Positions 1 through 7,348 of a DNA stretch of 64,000 nucleotides are shown here, piece after piece. The notes under the pieces are model-generated. The model worked only from the letters and a program-made list of their open reading frames with translations, was not told where the DNA came from and did not search any database. The position numbers and the translations under genes are program-made. Each line of letters begins with the position of its first letter. Position 1 is the first letter of the stretch. Source of the stretch: Faecalibacterium prausnitzii (GTDB lineage Bacteria; Bacillota; Clostridia; Oscillospirales; Ruminococcaceae); the NCBI RefSeq assembly GCF_003324185.1, contig NZ_PXUP01000006.1, positions 83,342 to 147,341 of the forward strand. Reading direction: 5' to 3'.

Positions 1-3
1 TTT

Positions 4-10
4 AAGGAGG
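4..10 (+). promoter_or_regulatory. Shine-Dalgarno site of the first gene
   Basis: AAGGAGG lies ten bases before the ATG at 21. It is a full anti-16S match and fixes that start. The promoter must lie upstream of the window. Confidence 0.8.
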
Positions 11-20
11 ATAAAACACA

Positions 21-1409
21 ATGGACCAGAAAAAGACCGTCCGACCCTTCTCCATGAAGGACAAGATCGGCTATACACTGGGCGATCTGGGCTGCTGCTT
101 TACTGAGCAGTACCGTGCCATGTATCTGTCGATCTTCTACACCCTGATCCTGCAGGTCAACCCCTTCCATGTGGGTATCCTGCTGCTGGTCACCAAGATC
201 TGGGACGCCGTGAACGACCCCATCATCGGCGCGATCGTGGACTCCCGCAAGGCCACCAAGGGCGGCAAGTTCATCCCTTGGATCCGCGCCTTCTCCTTCC
301 CCATGGCAGTGCTGTGCATACTGGGCTTTGTCAATGTGGGCAATATCAACTACGGCCTGCGTCTGGCCTACATGTTCGTCACCTACGTTCTGTACGAGGC
401 ACTGTACACCTGCGTCAACGTGCCCTTCGGTACCCTGTCCAGCGTGATGACCGATGATGTCAGCCAGCGCACCGCACTGTCCCGCTACCGCAGCCTTGGC
501 GGCACCATCTTCATGACCGTCATGGTCATGATCGGCCCCCTGTTCCTGTATGTGGACAACAAGCCCGTGGCTGGCCGCTTCCTGATGCTGGCCTGCATCT
601 GCGCTATGCTGGGCCTGCTGTGCCTGCAGATCACCTGCGTGTGGTGCAAGGAGCGCGTGGAAGTGCCCGAGCGTCCGCAGGGCGAAAAGCTGAACTACCT
701 GCACGTGCTTAAGGAGATCTCTCATAACAAGGCTCTGCTGGGCGTTATGTTCTTCAGCCTGACCGGCATGATCGGTGCTTCCGTGGTCAACGGTCTGAAC
801 ACCTACCTGTATAAGGACTTCTTCGGCAACGTTAAAATTCAGGCTGTCTCCGGTATGCTGAGCGTTCTGTACGCTGTGCTGTCCTTTGCCATCACCCAGC
901 CTCTGGCCAACAAGTTCGGCAAGAAGGAGTGGTGCTGCATGGGTGCCGGCTTTGCCGCCATCGTGTTCGGCATCCTGTTCTTCTTCCCCGTCCATAACCC
1001 CGTGGCCTTCATCGTCATCAACGGTATCTGCTATCTGGGCGCTTCCGGTATGCAGGTGCTGATCTGGGCCATGGTCAACGACGCCATCGACTACCACGAG
1101 CTGCAGACCGGCGAGCGTAACGAGGGCATCGTCTACTCCACCTACTCCTTCTTCCGCAAGCTTGCAAGCGCCATTTCCGGCAGCCTGTCCAGCTTTGTGC
1201 TGGGTGCTATCGGCTACAACGTGACCGCAGGCGCTGTGCAGACCGCAGGCGTTGTAAACGCTATCTGGAAGAGCTACACCGGCGTCTACTTCCTGGGCTA
1301 CGGCATTGCAGTTGCCATCCTGTTCTTCGTCTACCCCCTGACCAAGCAGAAGACTGCCGAGATGCTGACCGAGCTGAAGGCTCGCCGCGCCGCAAAGGAG
1401 AGCAAGTAA
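21..1409 (+). CDS. GPH-family sugar/cation symporter (MelB/GusB-like)
   Basis: This 462-residue polytopic membrane protein should import a sugar or glycoside with a cation across the cytoplasmic membrane. The glycoside-pentoside-hexuronide signature is visible after helix 2 (D62, N65-D66-P67, G70, D74, then a Gly/Lys-rich loop to about residue 84), and about 12 hydrophobic segments follow. Length is normal for the family. It is the first of three tightly spaced genes; the hydrolase starts 3 bases after its stop. Substrate cannot be read from the sequence; the hydrolase and ene-reductase neighbours suggest a plant phenolic glycoside or ester rather than a plain disaccharide (inference). Confidence 0.85.
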   Translation: MDQKKTVRPFSMKDKIGYTLGDLGCCFTEQYRAMYLSIFYTLILQVNPFHVGILLLVTKIWDAVNDPIIGAIVDSRKATKGGKFIPWIRAFSFPMAVLCILGFVNVGNINYGLRLAYMFVTYVLYEALYTCVNVPFGTLSSVMTDDVSQRTALSRYRSLGGTIFMTVMVMIGPLFLYVDNKPVAGRFLMLACICAMLGLLCLQITCVWCKERVEVPERPQGEKLNYLHVLKEISHNKALLGVMFFSLTGMIGASVVNGLNTYLYKDFFGNVKIQAVSGMLSVLYAVLSFAITQPLANKFGKKEWCCMGAGFAAIVFGILFFFPVHNPVAFIVINGICYLGASGMQVLIWAMVNDAIDYHELQTGERNEGIVYSTYSFFRKLASAISGSLSSFVLGAIGYNVTAGAVQTAGVVNAIWKSYTGVYFLGYGIAVAILFFVYPLTKQKTAEMLTELKARRAAKESK

Positions 1410-1412
1410 ACC

Positions 1413-2168
1413 ATGAAGATTTTACAGGTTCAGTTTAAAAACCGCAATGGTCACACTCTGCGCGGCATCGTGACCCTGCCCGATACCGAGGGCAAGGTAC
1501 CCTTTGTGGTGCACCTGCACGGCTTTGCCGGCAGCTGCAGCGGCTACAAGTCCATGTACACCCACCTGTCCCGCGCTTTGGCAGCGCAGGGCATCGGCAG
1601 CGCCCGGTTCGATTTCTACGGCAACGGCGAGAGCGACGGCGAGTTCGAGGATATGAGCTTCGACGGCCTGCACACCGATGCACAGGATATCTTTGCATGG
1701 GCCGCTGAGCAGCCCTATGTGGACAGCGAAAAGCTGTTCCTCTCCGGCCAGAGCATGGGCGGCTACATTGCCGCTTCCTGCGCACCGGTCATCCAGCCCC
1801 ACGGCCTGATCCTGCTGTGCCCGGGCGCCGGGATGTGGTTCGGCTGCGCACAGCGTGCCGACGGCGTTGTGCAGACCGGCAGGGACTACACCGACATGGA
1901 GGGTCTGTGCTACAAGATGGCCTTTAACTACGAGATGGCAAAGCACCCCGATCCCTTTACCGAGGCCAAGGGCTACAACGGCCCGGTGCTGCTGCTGCGC
2001 GCCGACGATGACCGTCTGGTAGACGAGGGCACCTGCAGCCGTTACGCACAGGTGTACACCGCACCCGAGGTGGACACCATTGCAGGCGGCGGCCACAACT
2101 TTGCCACGCTGGCAGCCCGTGCCGCCGTGGAGGAAAAGACCGCAGCATTCATCAAAGCAAATCTGTAA
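1413..2168 (+). CDS. alpha/beta hydrolase (serine esterase-like)
   Basis: A cytosolic 251-residue alpha/beta hydrolase without a signal peptide. The oxyanion-hole stretch HGFAG is at 36-40, the nucleophile elbow G-Q-S-M-G puts Ser114 at the active site, an Asp-rich turn near 197-199 can supply the acid, and His228 in GGGHNFA completes the triad. The size and layout resemble the short feruloyl/cinnamoyl esterases and acylaminoacyl-peptidase-like hydrolases of gut bacteria. It begins 3 bases after the symporter, so the two are co-translated. Function as an esterase on an imported phenolic or acyl glycoside is inference; an acyl-transferase or peptidase role is not excluded. Confidence 0.75.
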   Translation: MKILQVQFKNRNGHTLRGIVTLPDTEGKVPFVVHLHGFAGSCSGYKSMYTHLSRALAAQGIGSARFDFYGNGESDGEFEDMSFDGLHTDAQDIFAWAAEQPYVDSEKLFLSGQSMGGYIAASCAPVIQPHGLILLCPGAGMWFGCAQRADGVVQTGRDYTDMEGLCYKMAFNYEMAKHPDPFTEAKGYNGPVLLLRADDDRLVDEGTCSRYAQVYTAPEVDTIAGGGHNFATLAARAAVEEKTAAFIKANL

Positions 2169-2198
2169 AGCAAAGCGTATCTGCAAGGAGGCTTTTGT

Positions 2199-4124
2199 AT
2201 GGAAAACGTAATTCTGCAGCCCATCGAGGTGGGCGGACAGACCTTTAAAAACCGCATCATGTTCCCCCCGCTGACCACCGGCTACGAGAAAAACGGCATG
2301 ATCAGCGAGCAGGACATGGGCTTCTACACCCGTCTGGCAAAGGGCGGCGTGGGCTACATCGTTATGGGCGATGTGGCACCCATCAACAGCTTTTCTCCCA
2401 CCCCCAAGCTGTTTGATGACAGCCAGATCCCTGCCTTCAAGGCACTGGCTGACAGCGTACACGCCTACGGCACAAAGCTGGGCGTCCAGCTCTTCCACCC
2501 GGAGTACGATGTGGACGCCATCAACAGCCTGTTTATGCAGAAGAAGTTTGACGAGATGCGTCAGCGCCTGCACCACGACATGATGTTCTTTACCGATGAG
2601 GCCAGCGAGGAGATGCTGATGTCCATCATCGATAAAATGTGCGCCTGCGCAGTGCGTGCCCAGAAGGCCGGTGTGGACGTCATCCAGATCCACGGCGACC
2701 GCCTGAATGGCTGCCTGTGCTCCACCCGCATGAACCACCGCACCGATAAGTTCGGCGGCAGTCTGGAGAACCGCGTCCGCTTTGCCCGCATGCTGACCCG
2801 CGCCATCCGCAAGGCTGTGCCGGATATGGTCATCGACTACAAGCTGTCCATCGTCACCCCGCAGCGCGGCAAGGGCGGCATTGACGAAGCCGACGCCGTG
2901 CAGTTTGCCCAGTGGCTGGTAGAGGACGGCGTGGATATGTTCCACGTTGCCCAGGCCAACCACACCGGCAACATGGCCGACACCATTCCTCCCATGGGCG
3001 TACAGCCCTACGGCTTCTTTGTCAAGATCGCCGGGGACATCAAAAAAGCCGTCAATGTGCCGGTCAGCGCCGTGGGTCGTATCGTGGACGCCGACATGGC
3101 TGCGCGTGTCATCGAGAGCGGCATGGCCGACATAGTTGCCATGGGTCGCCCGCTGCTGGCAGACCCCGACTGGGGCACCAAGATCGCTGCCGGGAAGGCC
3201 TGCGATATCCGCCGCTGCATCAGCTGCAACAAGGGCTGCACCGATGCCATCCAGAACCGTCAGTTCCTCTCCTGCGTGCTGAACGCGGAAAATGGCTACG
3301 AGAACACCCGCAGCATCCAGCCCGCAGCACAGAAAAAGAAGATTGCCGTCCTCGGCGGCGGCCCTGCCGGTCTGGAAGCCGCCCGTGTGGCAGCGCTGCG
3401 CGGCCATGACGTGACCCTGTTTGAAAAGACCACCACTCTGGGCGGTCAGCTGAACATTGCCTGCGTGCCTCCCCGCAAGGAGGAGATGCGCCGTGCCGCA
3501 CAGGACCTGATCCACGCTGTCTGCAACGCCGGTGTGCACCTGTGCATGGGTCAGACCCGCACCGCAGAGCAGCTGAAGGACGCCGGTTTCGAGGCCGTCA
3601 TCAACGCTGTGGGCGCACACAGTGCCGCACCCCGCATTCCCGGCATCGACAGCGTGAATGTTGCCGACGCTTGGAAGGTGCTGGCCGGTGAGCAGCAGGT
3701 GTACGGCACGGTTGCCGTCATCGGCGGCGGCATGGTAGGCTGCGAGACCGCAGAGTATCTGGCTGCCCGCGGCTGCAAGGTGTCCGTTATCGAAATGATG
3801 GACAAGATCGCCGCAGGCGAGAGCAGCACCATTCTGCCCACCCTGCTGGAAAACTACAAGACCTACGGCGTGGAGCAGTACCCCAGCCACAAGGTCAAGG
3901 AGTTCCGCATGGACGCCGTCGTCTGCGAGAACAAGGACGGCGCAGAGGTGACCATCCCCTGCGATTACATCGTGCTGGCCATGGGCGCACGCTCCAACGC
4001 ATTTGACGCTGCTGCGCTGGAAGCTGCCGGTATCCCGGTGTATTCCATCGGCGATGCCGCCGGCAAGGCTGCGGATATCTCCAACGCCATCCGCACCGGC
4101 TACGATACCGCCTGCCAGCTGTAA
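2199..4124 (+). CDS. FMN/FAD/4Fe-4S ene-reductase (2,4-dienoyl-CoA reductase / BaiH / enoate reductase family)
   Basis: A 641-residue Old Yellow Enzyme-type oxidoreductase. Residues 1-350 form the FMN TIM barrel with the typical barrel stretch HGDRLN...RTDKFGG (165-187). A 4Fe-4S site follows with Cys340, Cys343, Cys347 and Cys359. The C-terminal half has two Rossmann glycine motifs, GGGPAG at 386-391 and GGGMVG near 509-514, for FAD and NAD(P)H. Members of this superfamily reduce activated C=C bonds in dienoyl-CoAs, bile-acid intermediates, cinnamates or flavonoids. It is third in the operon behind an importer and an esterase and is followed by a strong terminator. The specific substrate is unknown. 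Confidence 0.85.
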   Translation: MENVILQPIEVGGQTFKNRIMFPPLTTGYEKNGMISEQDMGFYTRLAKGGVGYIVMGDVAPINSFSPTPKLFDDSQIPAFKALADSVHAYGTKLGVQLFHPEYDVDAINSLFMQKKFDEMRQRLHHDMMFFTDEASEEMLMSIIDKMCACAVRAQKAGVDVIQIHGDRLNGCLCSTRMNHRTDKFGGSLENRVRFARMLTRAIRKAVPDMVIDYKLSIVTPQRGKGGIDEADAVQFAQWLVEDGVDMFHVAQANHTGNMADTIPPMGVQPYGFFVKIAGDIKKAVNVPVSAVGRIVDADMAARVIESGMADIVAMGRPLLADPDWGTKIAAGKACDIRRCISCNKGCTDAIQNRQFLSCVLNAENGYENTRSIQPAAQKKKIAVLGGGPAGLEAARVAALRGHDVTLFEKTTTLGGQLNIACVPPRKEEMRRAAQDLIHAVCNAGVHLCMGQTRTAEQLKDAGFEAVINAVGAHSAAPRIPGIDSVNVADAWKVLAGEQQVYGTVAVIGGGMVGCETAEYLAARGCKVSVIEMMDKIAAGESSTILPTLLENYKTYGVEQYPSHKVKEFRMDAVVCENKDGAEVTIPCDYIVLAMGARSNAFDAAALEAAGIPVYSIGDAAGKAADISNAIRTGYDTACQL

Positions 4125-4146
4125 AACAAAAAATATCGTTCTATTT

Positions 4147-4189
4147 GTGGGTCAGAAACGCCTGTGGGCGCTTCTGACCCACTTTTTTT
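4147..4189 (+). terminator. Intrinsic terminator of the symporter-hydrolase-reductase operon
   Basis: GTGGGTCAGAAACG pairs with CGCTTCTGACCCAC, followed by seven T residues. It ends the 21-4124 operon. Confidence 0.9.
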
Positions 4190-4396
4190 ACCCTCTCAGG
4201 CGCTCCCGCGCCAGCTCCCCCGAAGGGGGTAGCCAAGGTTTAAAGCCCGTTGCTAAAGTATTAGGCATCATGAGGAGGCTTTCGGCAGTGCTCTTGGCTC
4301 TCCCTTTGAGGAAAGACTTCCACCCGCTCCGGGGGGAAGATGCGCGCAGCGACGAAAGGGGGAAATCTGGCATCGCGCAGCGATGACTGAGAGGGT
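4190..4396. repeat. Short non-coding element with terminal inverted repeats
   Basis: The stretch begins with ACCCTCTCAG (4190-4199) and ends with its exact complement CTGAGAGGGT (4387-4396). Inside, C-rich and G-rich tracts (CTCCCCCGAAGGGGG; CGAAAGGGGGAAAT) can fold back. No credible protein is encoded. The ends and size (about 207 bp) resemble a MITE or REP-like interspersed repeat. I recall similar CCCTCTCAG/CTCCCCC sequence being frequent in Faecalibacterium-type genomes, but copy number cannot be tested here. Confidence 0.5.
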
Positions 4397-4499
4397 CATG
4401 TTGACTTCCGTGCCGCAGCGCCCCCGCCGCATGACTGTTTCCGCGTGGAAACAAGCGCGGCAGCTGCCGTTTGCCTCCACGACCCCTCCTGTGAAAATA

Positions 4500-4533
4500 G
4501 CGTTTGTCGCACTCCGCAGAGTGCGACAAACGC
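4500..4533. repeat. 15-bp perfect palindromic hairpin
   Basis: GCGTTTGTCGCACTC and its exact complement are separated by only CGCA. No T tract follows on either strand, so it is not a standard terminator. The rest of 4397-4603 holds no recognisable gene. Confidence 0.6.
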
Positions 4534-4603
4534 GAAATTATAAATAATCTTTCCGCTGAATATGCGCAAAGCGAACGCGGAGCGCATTCAAAATCGTCCC
4601 ACA

Positions 4604-4642
4604 TAAAAAGGCTGCTGCACAAAACCCTGTGCAGCAGCCTTA
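4604..4642 (-). terminator. Terminator of the cation exchanger gene
   Basis: AAGGCTGCTGCACA/TGTGCAGCAGCCTT stem with a run of five T on the minus strand, just downstream of the exchanger stop codon. Confidence 0.9.
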
Positions 4643-4659
4643 ACTATTTAACTTGCGGA

Positions 4660-5619
4660 TCAGATGCTGAACTGCACGGCGCAGAAGGCGGCATAGATGC
4701 ACAGCAGTGCAATGCCCTGCGGGCGGCTCAGCTTGCCCTTGATCAGAGCGGGCACGGTGAGCAGCAGCATCACGGCAAACATGACCGGGATATCCATCAC
4801 CAGCGAAGCGTTCATGCCTGCGATGGTGGAGTTCTGCGGGATGCTGAAGGGTGCCAGCGTAACGGACACGCCGCTGACCAGCACCAGATTGAACACGTTT
4901 GCACCGATGACGTTGCCCAGCGACAGCGCGCCGTGGCCCTTAGCCAGCGAGGTGATGGCAGTGACCAGCTCCGGCAGCGAGGTGCCCAGTGCCACAAAGG
5001 TCAGCGCAATGACCGACTCCGGCACGCCCAGTGCCTGCGCGATGAGGGTGCCGTTGTCCACCAGCAGGTCAGCGCCCACAGCAATGAGCACTGCGCCGAT
5101 GGCCAGCAGCCCCAGCTCCTTGGCAAAGGGGCCTTCCTCAGCCTGCTCCTCCTCTTCCGGGGCGGGGGTGTTTTTCATAGCCAGCACGTTGCACACGATG
5201 TAAGCCACGAACATGGCCAGCAGGATCAGACCTACCGGGCGGGTGAAGGAGCCGGTGGTGTAGGCCACACCGGCATAGAAAGCGGCAGCCACAAAGAAGA
5301 AGGCCACCGGGGTGCGCAGGCTCTTGGGGTCAACCTTGCCCGGGCGCACCGCAATGGTGATGGCGGCGATCAGTGCAGAATTGCAGATGACCGAGCCGAT
5401 GGCGTTGCCGTAGGCGATCTCGCCGTGACCGGTGAGGGCAGAGGTGGTGGACACCATGACCTCCGGCAGGGTGGTACCGATAGACACCACCGTGGCACCA
5501 ATGAGCAGCTCCGGCACATGGAAGCGGCGGGCGATGCCGGTGGCACCGTCCACAAACCAGTCGCCGCCCTTGATCAGGCACAGCAGACCCACGATAAACA
5601 ACAGAACAGGGATCAGCAT
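4660..5619 (-). CDS. CaCA-family cation/Ca2+ (possibly Mn2+) exchanger, YrbG-like
   Basis: A 319-residue membrane antiporter with the two inverted alpha repeats that define the Ca2+:cation antiporter family: GATVVSIGTTLPE from residue 41 and a matching TFVALGTSLPE repeat in the second half, each with the acidic ion-binding Glu. A charged loop (EEEEQAEEG) separates the halves. The transporter exchanges Na+ or H+ for a divalent cation across the cytoplasmic membrane. The ATG follows a GGAGAG ribosome site. A Mn2+-type riboswitch in the leader suggests that the exported ion may be Mn2+ rather than Ca2+ (inference). Confidence 0.88.
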   Translation of the reverse strand: MLIPVLLFIVGLLCLIKGGDWFVDGATGIARRFHVPELLIGATVVSIGTTLPEVMVSTTSALTGHGEIAYGNAIGSVICNSALIAAITIAVRPGKVDPKSLRTPVAFFFVAAAFYAGVAYTTGSFTRPVGLILLAMFVAYIVCNVLAMKNTPAPEEEEQAEEGPFAKELGLLAIGAVLIAVGADLLVDNGTLIAQALGVPESVIALTFVALGTSLPELVTAITSLAKGHGALSLGNVIGANVFNLVLVSGVSVTLAPFSIPQNSTIAGMNASLVMDIPVMFAVMLLLTVPALIKGKLSRPQGIALLCIYAAFCAVQFSI

Positions 5620-5660
5620 AAAATCTCTCCTTTTTCGAATGGTGTCGGCAGAAGCGCAAT

Positions 5661-5713
5661 AAAAAAGACCTTTATCACATCCTGCCCGGAACGGGGAAAT
5701 GTGATAAAAGTCT
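5661..5713 (-). terminator. Riboswitch expression-platform terminator
   Basis: On the minus strand AGACTTTTATCACAT (5713-5699) pairs with ATGTGATAAAGGTCT (5680-5666), followed by T residues to 5661. Its 5' arm contains the 3' strand of the aptamer P1 helix, so P1 and this terminator cannot form together. Confidence 0.8.
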
Positions 5714-5807
5714 CAAGCATCGGTACTGCATCGGGCATCTCTGCCGGGTCTGTCGCTGCAGCACAGCGCACTTTTTTACAAAGGTACGCCCCTTACTCCC
5801 TTTTATC
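5703..5807 (-). promoter_or_regulatory. yybP-ykoY family (Mn2+-sensing) riboswitch aptamer
   Basis: The minus-strand leader opens with GGATAAAAGGGAGTA and closes with TTGAGACTTTTATC. P1 is formed by GATAAAAG (5807-5800) and CTTTTATC (5710-5703). The AGGGAGTA and GAGAC elements flanking P1 match the conserved ends of the yybP-ykoY class. Because the P1 3' strand is also used by the terminator at 5661-5713, ligand binding would favour read-through (an ON switch), as known for Mn2+ riboswitches in front of Mn2+ exporters. The class call is by eye; a covariance model search would settle it. Confidence 0.7.
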
Positions 5808-5815
5808 CAGAGGGT

Positions 5816-5844
5816 ATTATACCTGCTTTGGGACAAAAACGCAA
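5816..5844 (-). promoter_or_regulatory. Promoter of the riboswitch-exchanger transcript
   Basis: TTGCGT (5844-5839), a 17-base spacer and TATAAT (5821-5816). Transcription would begin just before the aptamer. Confidence 0.75.
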
Positions 5845-5858
5845 GGGGAAAATGGAAT

Positions 5859-7166
5859 TTATTCTGCCTTGGTCACTTTTTTGGCGTTGGGATAAATGCG
5901 CTCCATGCGGGCATTGTCGAAATGCTCGTCCAAAAATACCTCCAGCTGCCCGTTGGGCGCTTCGCCGCTGGTGCGGGCATCGTACCGCGCCAGTGCCAGC
6001 GCACTGGTGAGCATATTCACCGCCATAAACACCGCCAGCACCGCCGTCATCCACGGGCGGATATGGCTGCGCACCTTTTTCATCAGCCTGAGCACCAGTG
6101 GGTAGCCGTAGCGCATCCACAGCACCGCCGCAATGCCCCAGAAAAAGCAGTACAGCAGGTTGATGCGCCCGCCCAGATTGAACTTGAACTTGCTGTAATC
6201 CCAGAACACCGTGCCGAACAGCAGCTCGGTGACAGCGCTGCACACATACTCGTACACGCCGCCCAGCACCGTGCCGAAGGCGAAGAGATAGCGGTCGCTT
6301 TTATCCTGATTTTGCCGCAGCAGCACGGTAGCCATGGCCAGCGCCAGACCCCACACCACGCTGAAGGGCCCCCACACCAAGCTGGAACGGCTCATCCACA
6401 CCCCGGCGGTCAGGCGGCAGAACACCGTCTCCACCATATCACCCAGAAACGCCCCGATGACGAACAGCCACAGCAGGTCTGCCGCGCTGAGGAAGTCGAT
6501 CTCCCCTTTCTGCACCGCCGTGGGCTGCTGCCGGGCGGCTTCCGGGTAGGCGCGCTGGATGCGCTTTTCCACATACACGGCAATGCGGCGGCGCAAGGTA
6601 TCGGAGCGCGCTTCCAGTTTCTGGTTCAGCTGTTCCAGCACCGGGTGCTGCGCCGCATATCGTCCCACCAGCACCGCCGAGCCCAGCTGATCCAGCGCCG
6701 CAATGCCAAGCGCGACCCATACCAGCGGATGCAGCAGCCAGTCCGGCACAAGAGCACACAGCCGCAGCAGCAGCCCGTTGCCCCACAGCACAGTCACCAT
6801 GCCCAGCGCACCCCACAGTACCGAATACTGCAGGCAGACGTAGCCGTTCAGGTTGAACTTTTTATCAGAATAGTCCCACCATTTGCGGTTGTGCAGCCGC
6901 TCCAAAAGCTTTGCCGTGAGCCACTCCACCACGGTAGCCGTGAGCATACAGGCCACAAACAGCGCCACGGGCTTTGTACGCATATCTGCAAAGCCTACTG
7001 CCATCAGGATGGCCGTGGTGCCGTAGACAAAGCAGAACGGCCCCGCCGCCATACCACGGTTTGCAAACCGCTTACCCCGGAAGGTAGCCACCACGGTCTC
7101 CCCTACCCACCCAAGGAAGGAATAGACCAGATACAGCACACCCAGTGTGTAGAAGTTCAGTGTCAT
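5859..7166 (-). CDS. Putative ABC-transporter type IV membrane protein (CmpB/PF06541-like), duplicated
   Basis: A 435-residue multi-spanning membrane protein. The N-terminal half (YLVYSFLGWVGET...) and a second half beginning near residue 225 (LFVIGAFLGDMVET) carry the same pattern, including a glycine-tryptophan or glycine-aspartate helix and a WDYS/WGALG segment, so it appears to be a tandem duplication of one domain. The family is named a putative ABC transporter component, but no ATPase lies next to it and its role is unknown. The start is supported by GAGGAAAG seven bases upstream. It is monocistronic by position. Confidence 0.65.
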   Translation of the reverse strand: MTLNFYTLGVLYLVYSFLGWVGETVVATFRGKRFANRGMAAGPFCFVYGTTAILMAVGFADMRTKPVALFVACMLTATVVEWLTAKLLERLHNRKWWDYSDKKFNLNGYVCLQYSVLWGALGMVTVLWGNGLLLRLCALVPDWLLHPLVWVALGIAALDQLGSAVLVGRYAAQHPVLEQLNQKLEARSDTLRRRIAVYVEKRIQRAYPEAARQQPTAVQKGEIDFLSAADLLWLFVIGAFLGDMVETVFCRLTAGVWMSRSSLVWGPFSVVWGLALAMATVLLRQNQDKSDRYLFAFGTVLGGVYEYVCSAVTELLFGTVFWDYSKFKFNLGGRINLLYCFFWGIAAVLWMRYGYPLVLRLMKKVRSHIRPWMTAVLAVFMAVNMLTSALALARYDARTSGEAPNGQLEVFLDEHFDNARMERIYPNAKKVTKAE

Positions 7167-7199
7167 CGCGCTTTCCTCGCCTTCAAATTTTATGCTCTG

Positions 7200-7228
7200 A
7201 TTGTACTCGCTTGCGCCGGTTTATACAA
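7200..7228 (-). promoter_or_regulatory. Promoter of the CmpB-like gene
   Basis: TTGTAT (7228-7223), 17-base spacer and TACAAT (7205-7200), about 35 bases before the ATG. Confidence 0.65.
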
Positions 7229-7291
7229 GGGGGTGGTGGAAAATGTTACAATTGGCGTGGGATTTCCTTTTACAAACGCATCCTTCCCAGC

Positions 7292-7327
7292 AAAAAGAGC
7301 CGCTGCACAAGCACGGTGCAGCGGCTC
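7292..7327 (-). terminator. Terminator of fucO
   Basis: GAGCCGCTGCAC/GTGCAGCGGCTC stem with a five-T run on the minus strand (7296-7292), 20 bases after the fucO stop. Confidence 0.9.
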
Positions 7328-7348
7328 TCGGAGTTCTTATTTTACAGC

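Noticed and set aside
1422..3890. An 822-codon open frame on the minus strand
   Set aside because: It is the antisense shadow of the hydrolase and ene-reductase genes; His/Ala/Gly-rich composition, no ribosome site, no family features.
4504..5895. A 463-codon plus-strand frame across the exchanger
   Set aside because: Antisense shadow of the exchanger; it spans two terminators and the riboswitch and is rich in His/Gln/Arg.
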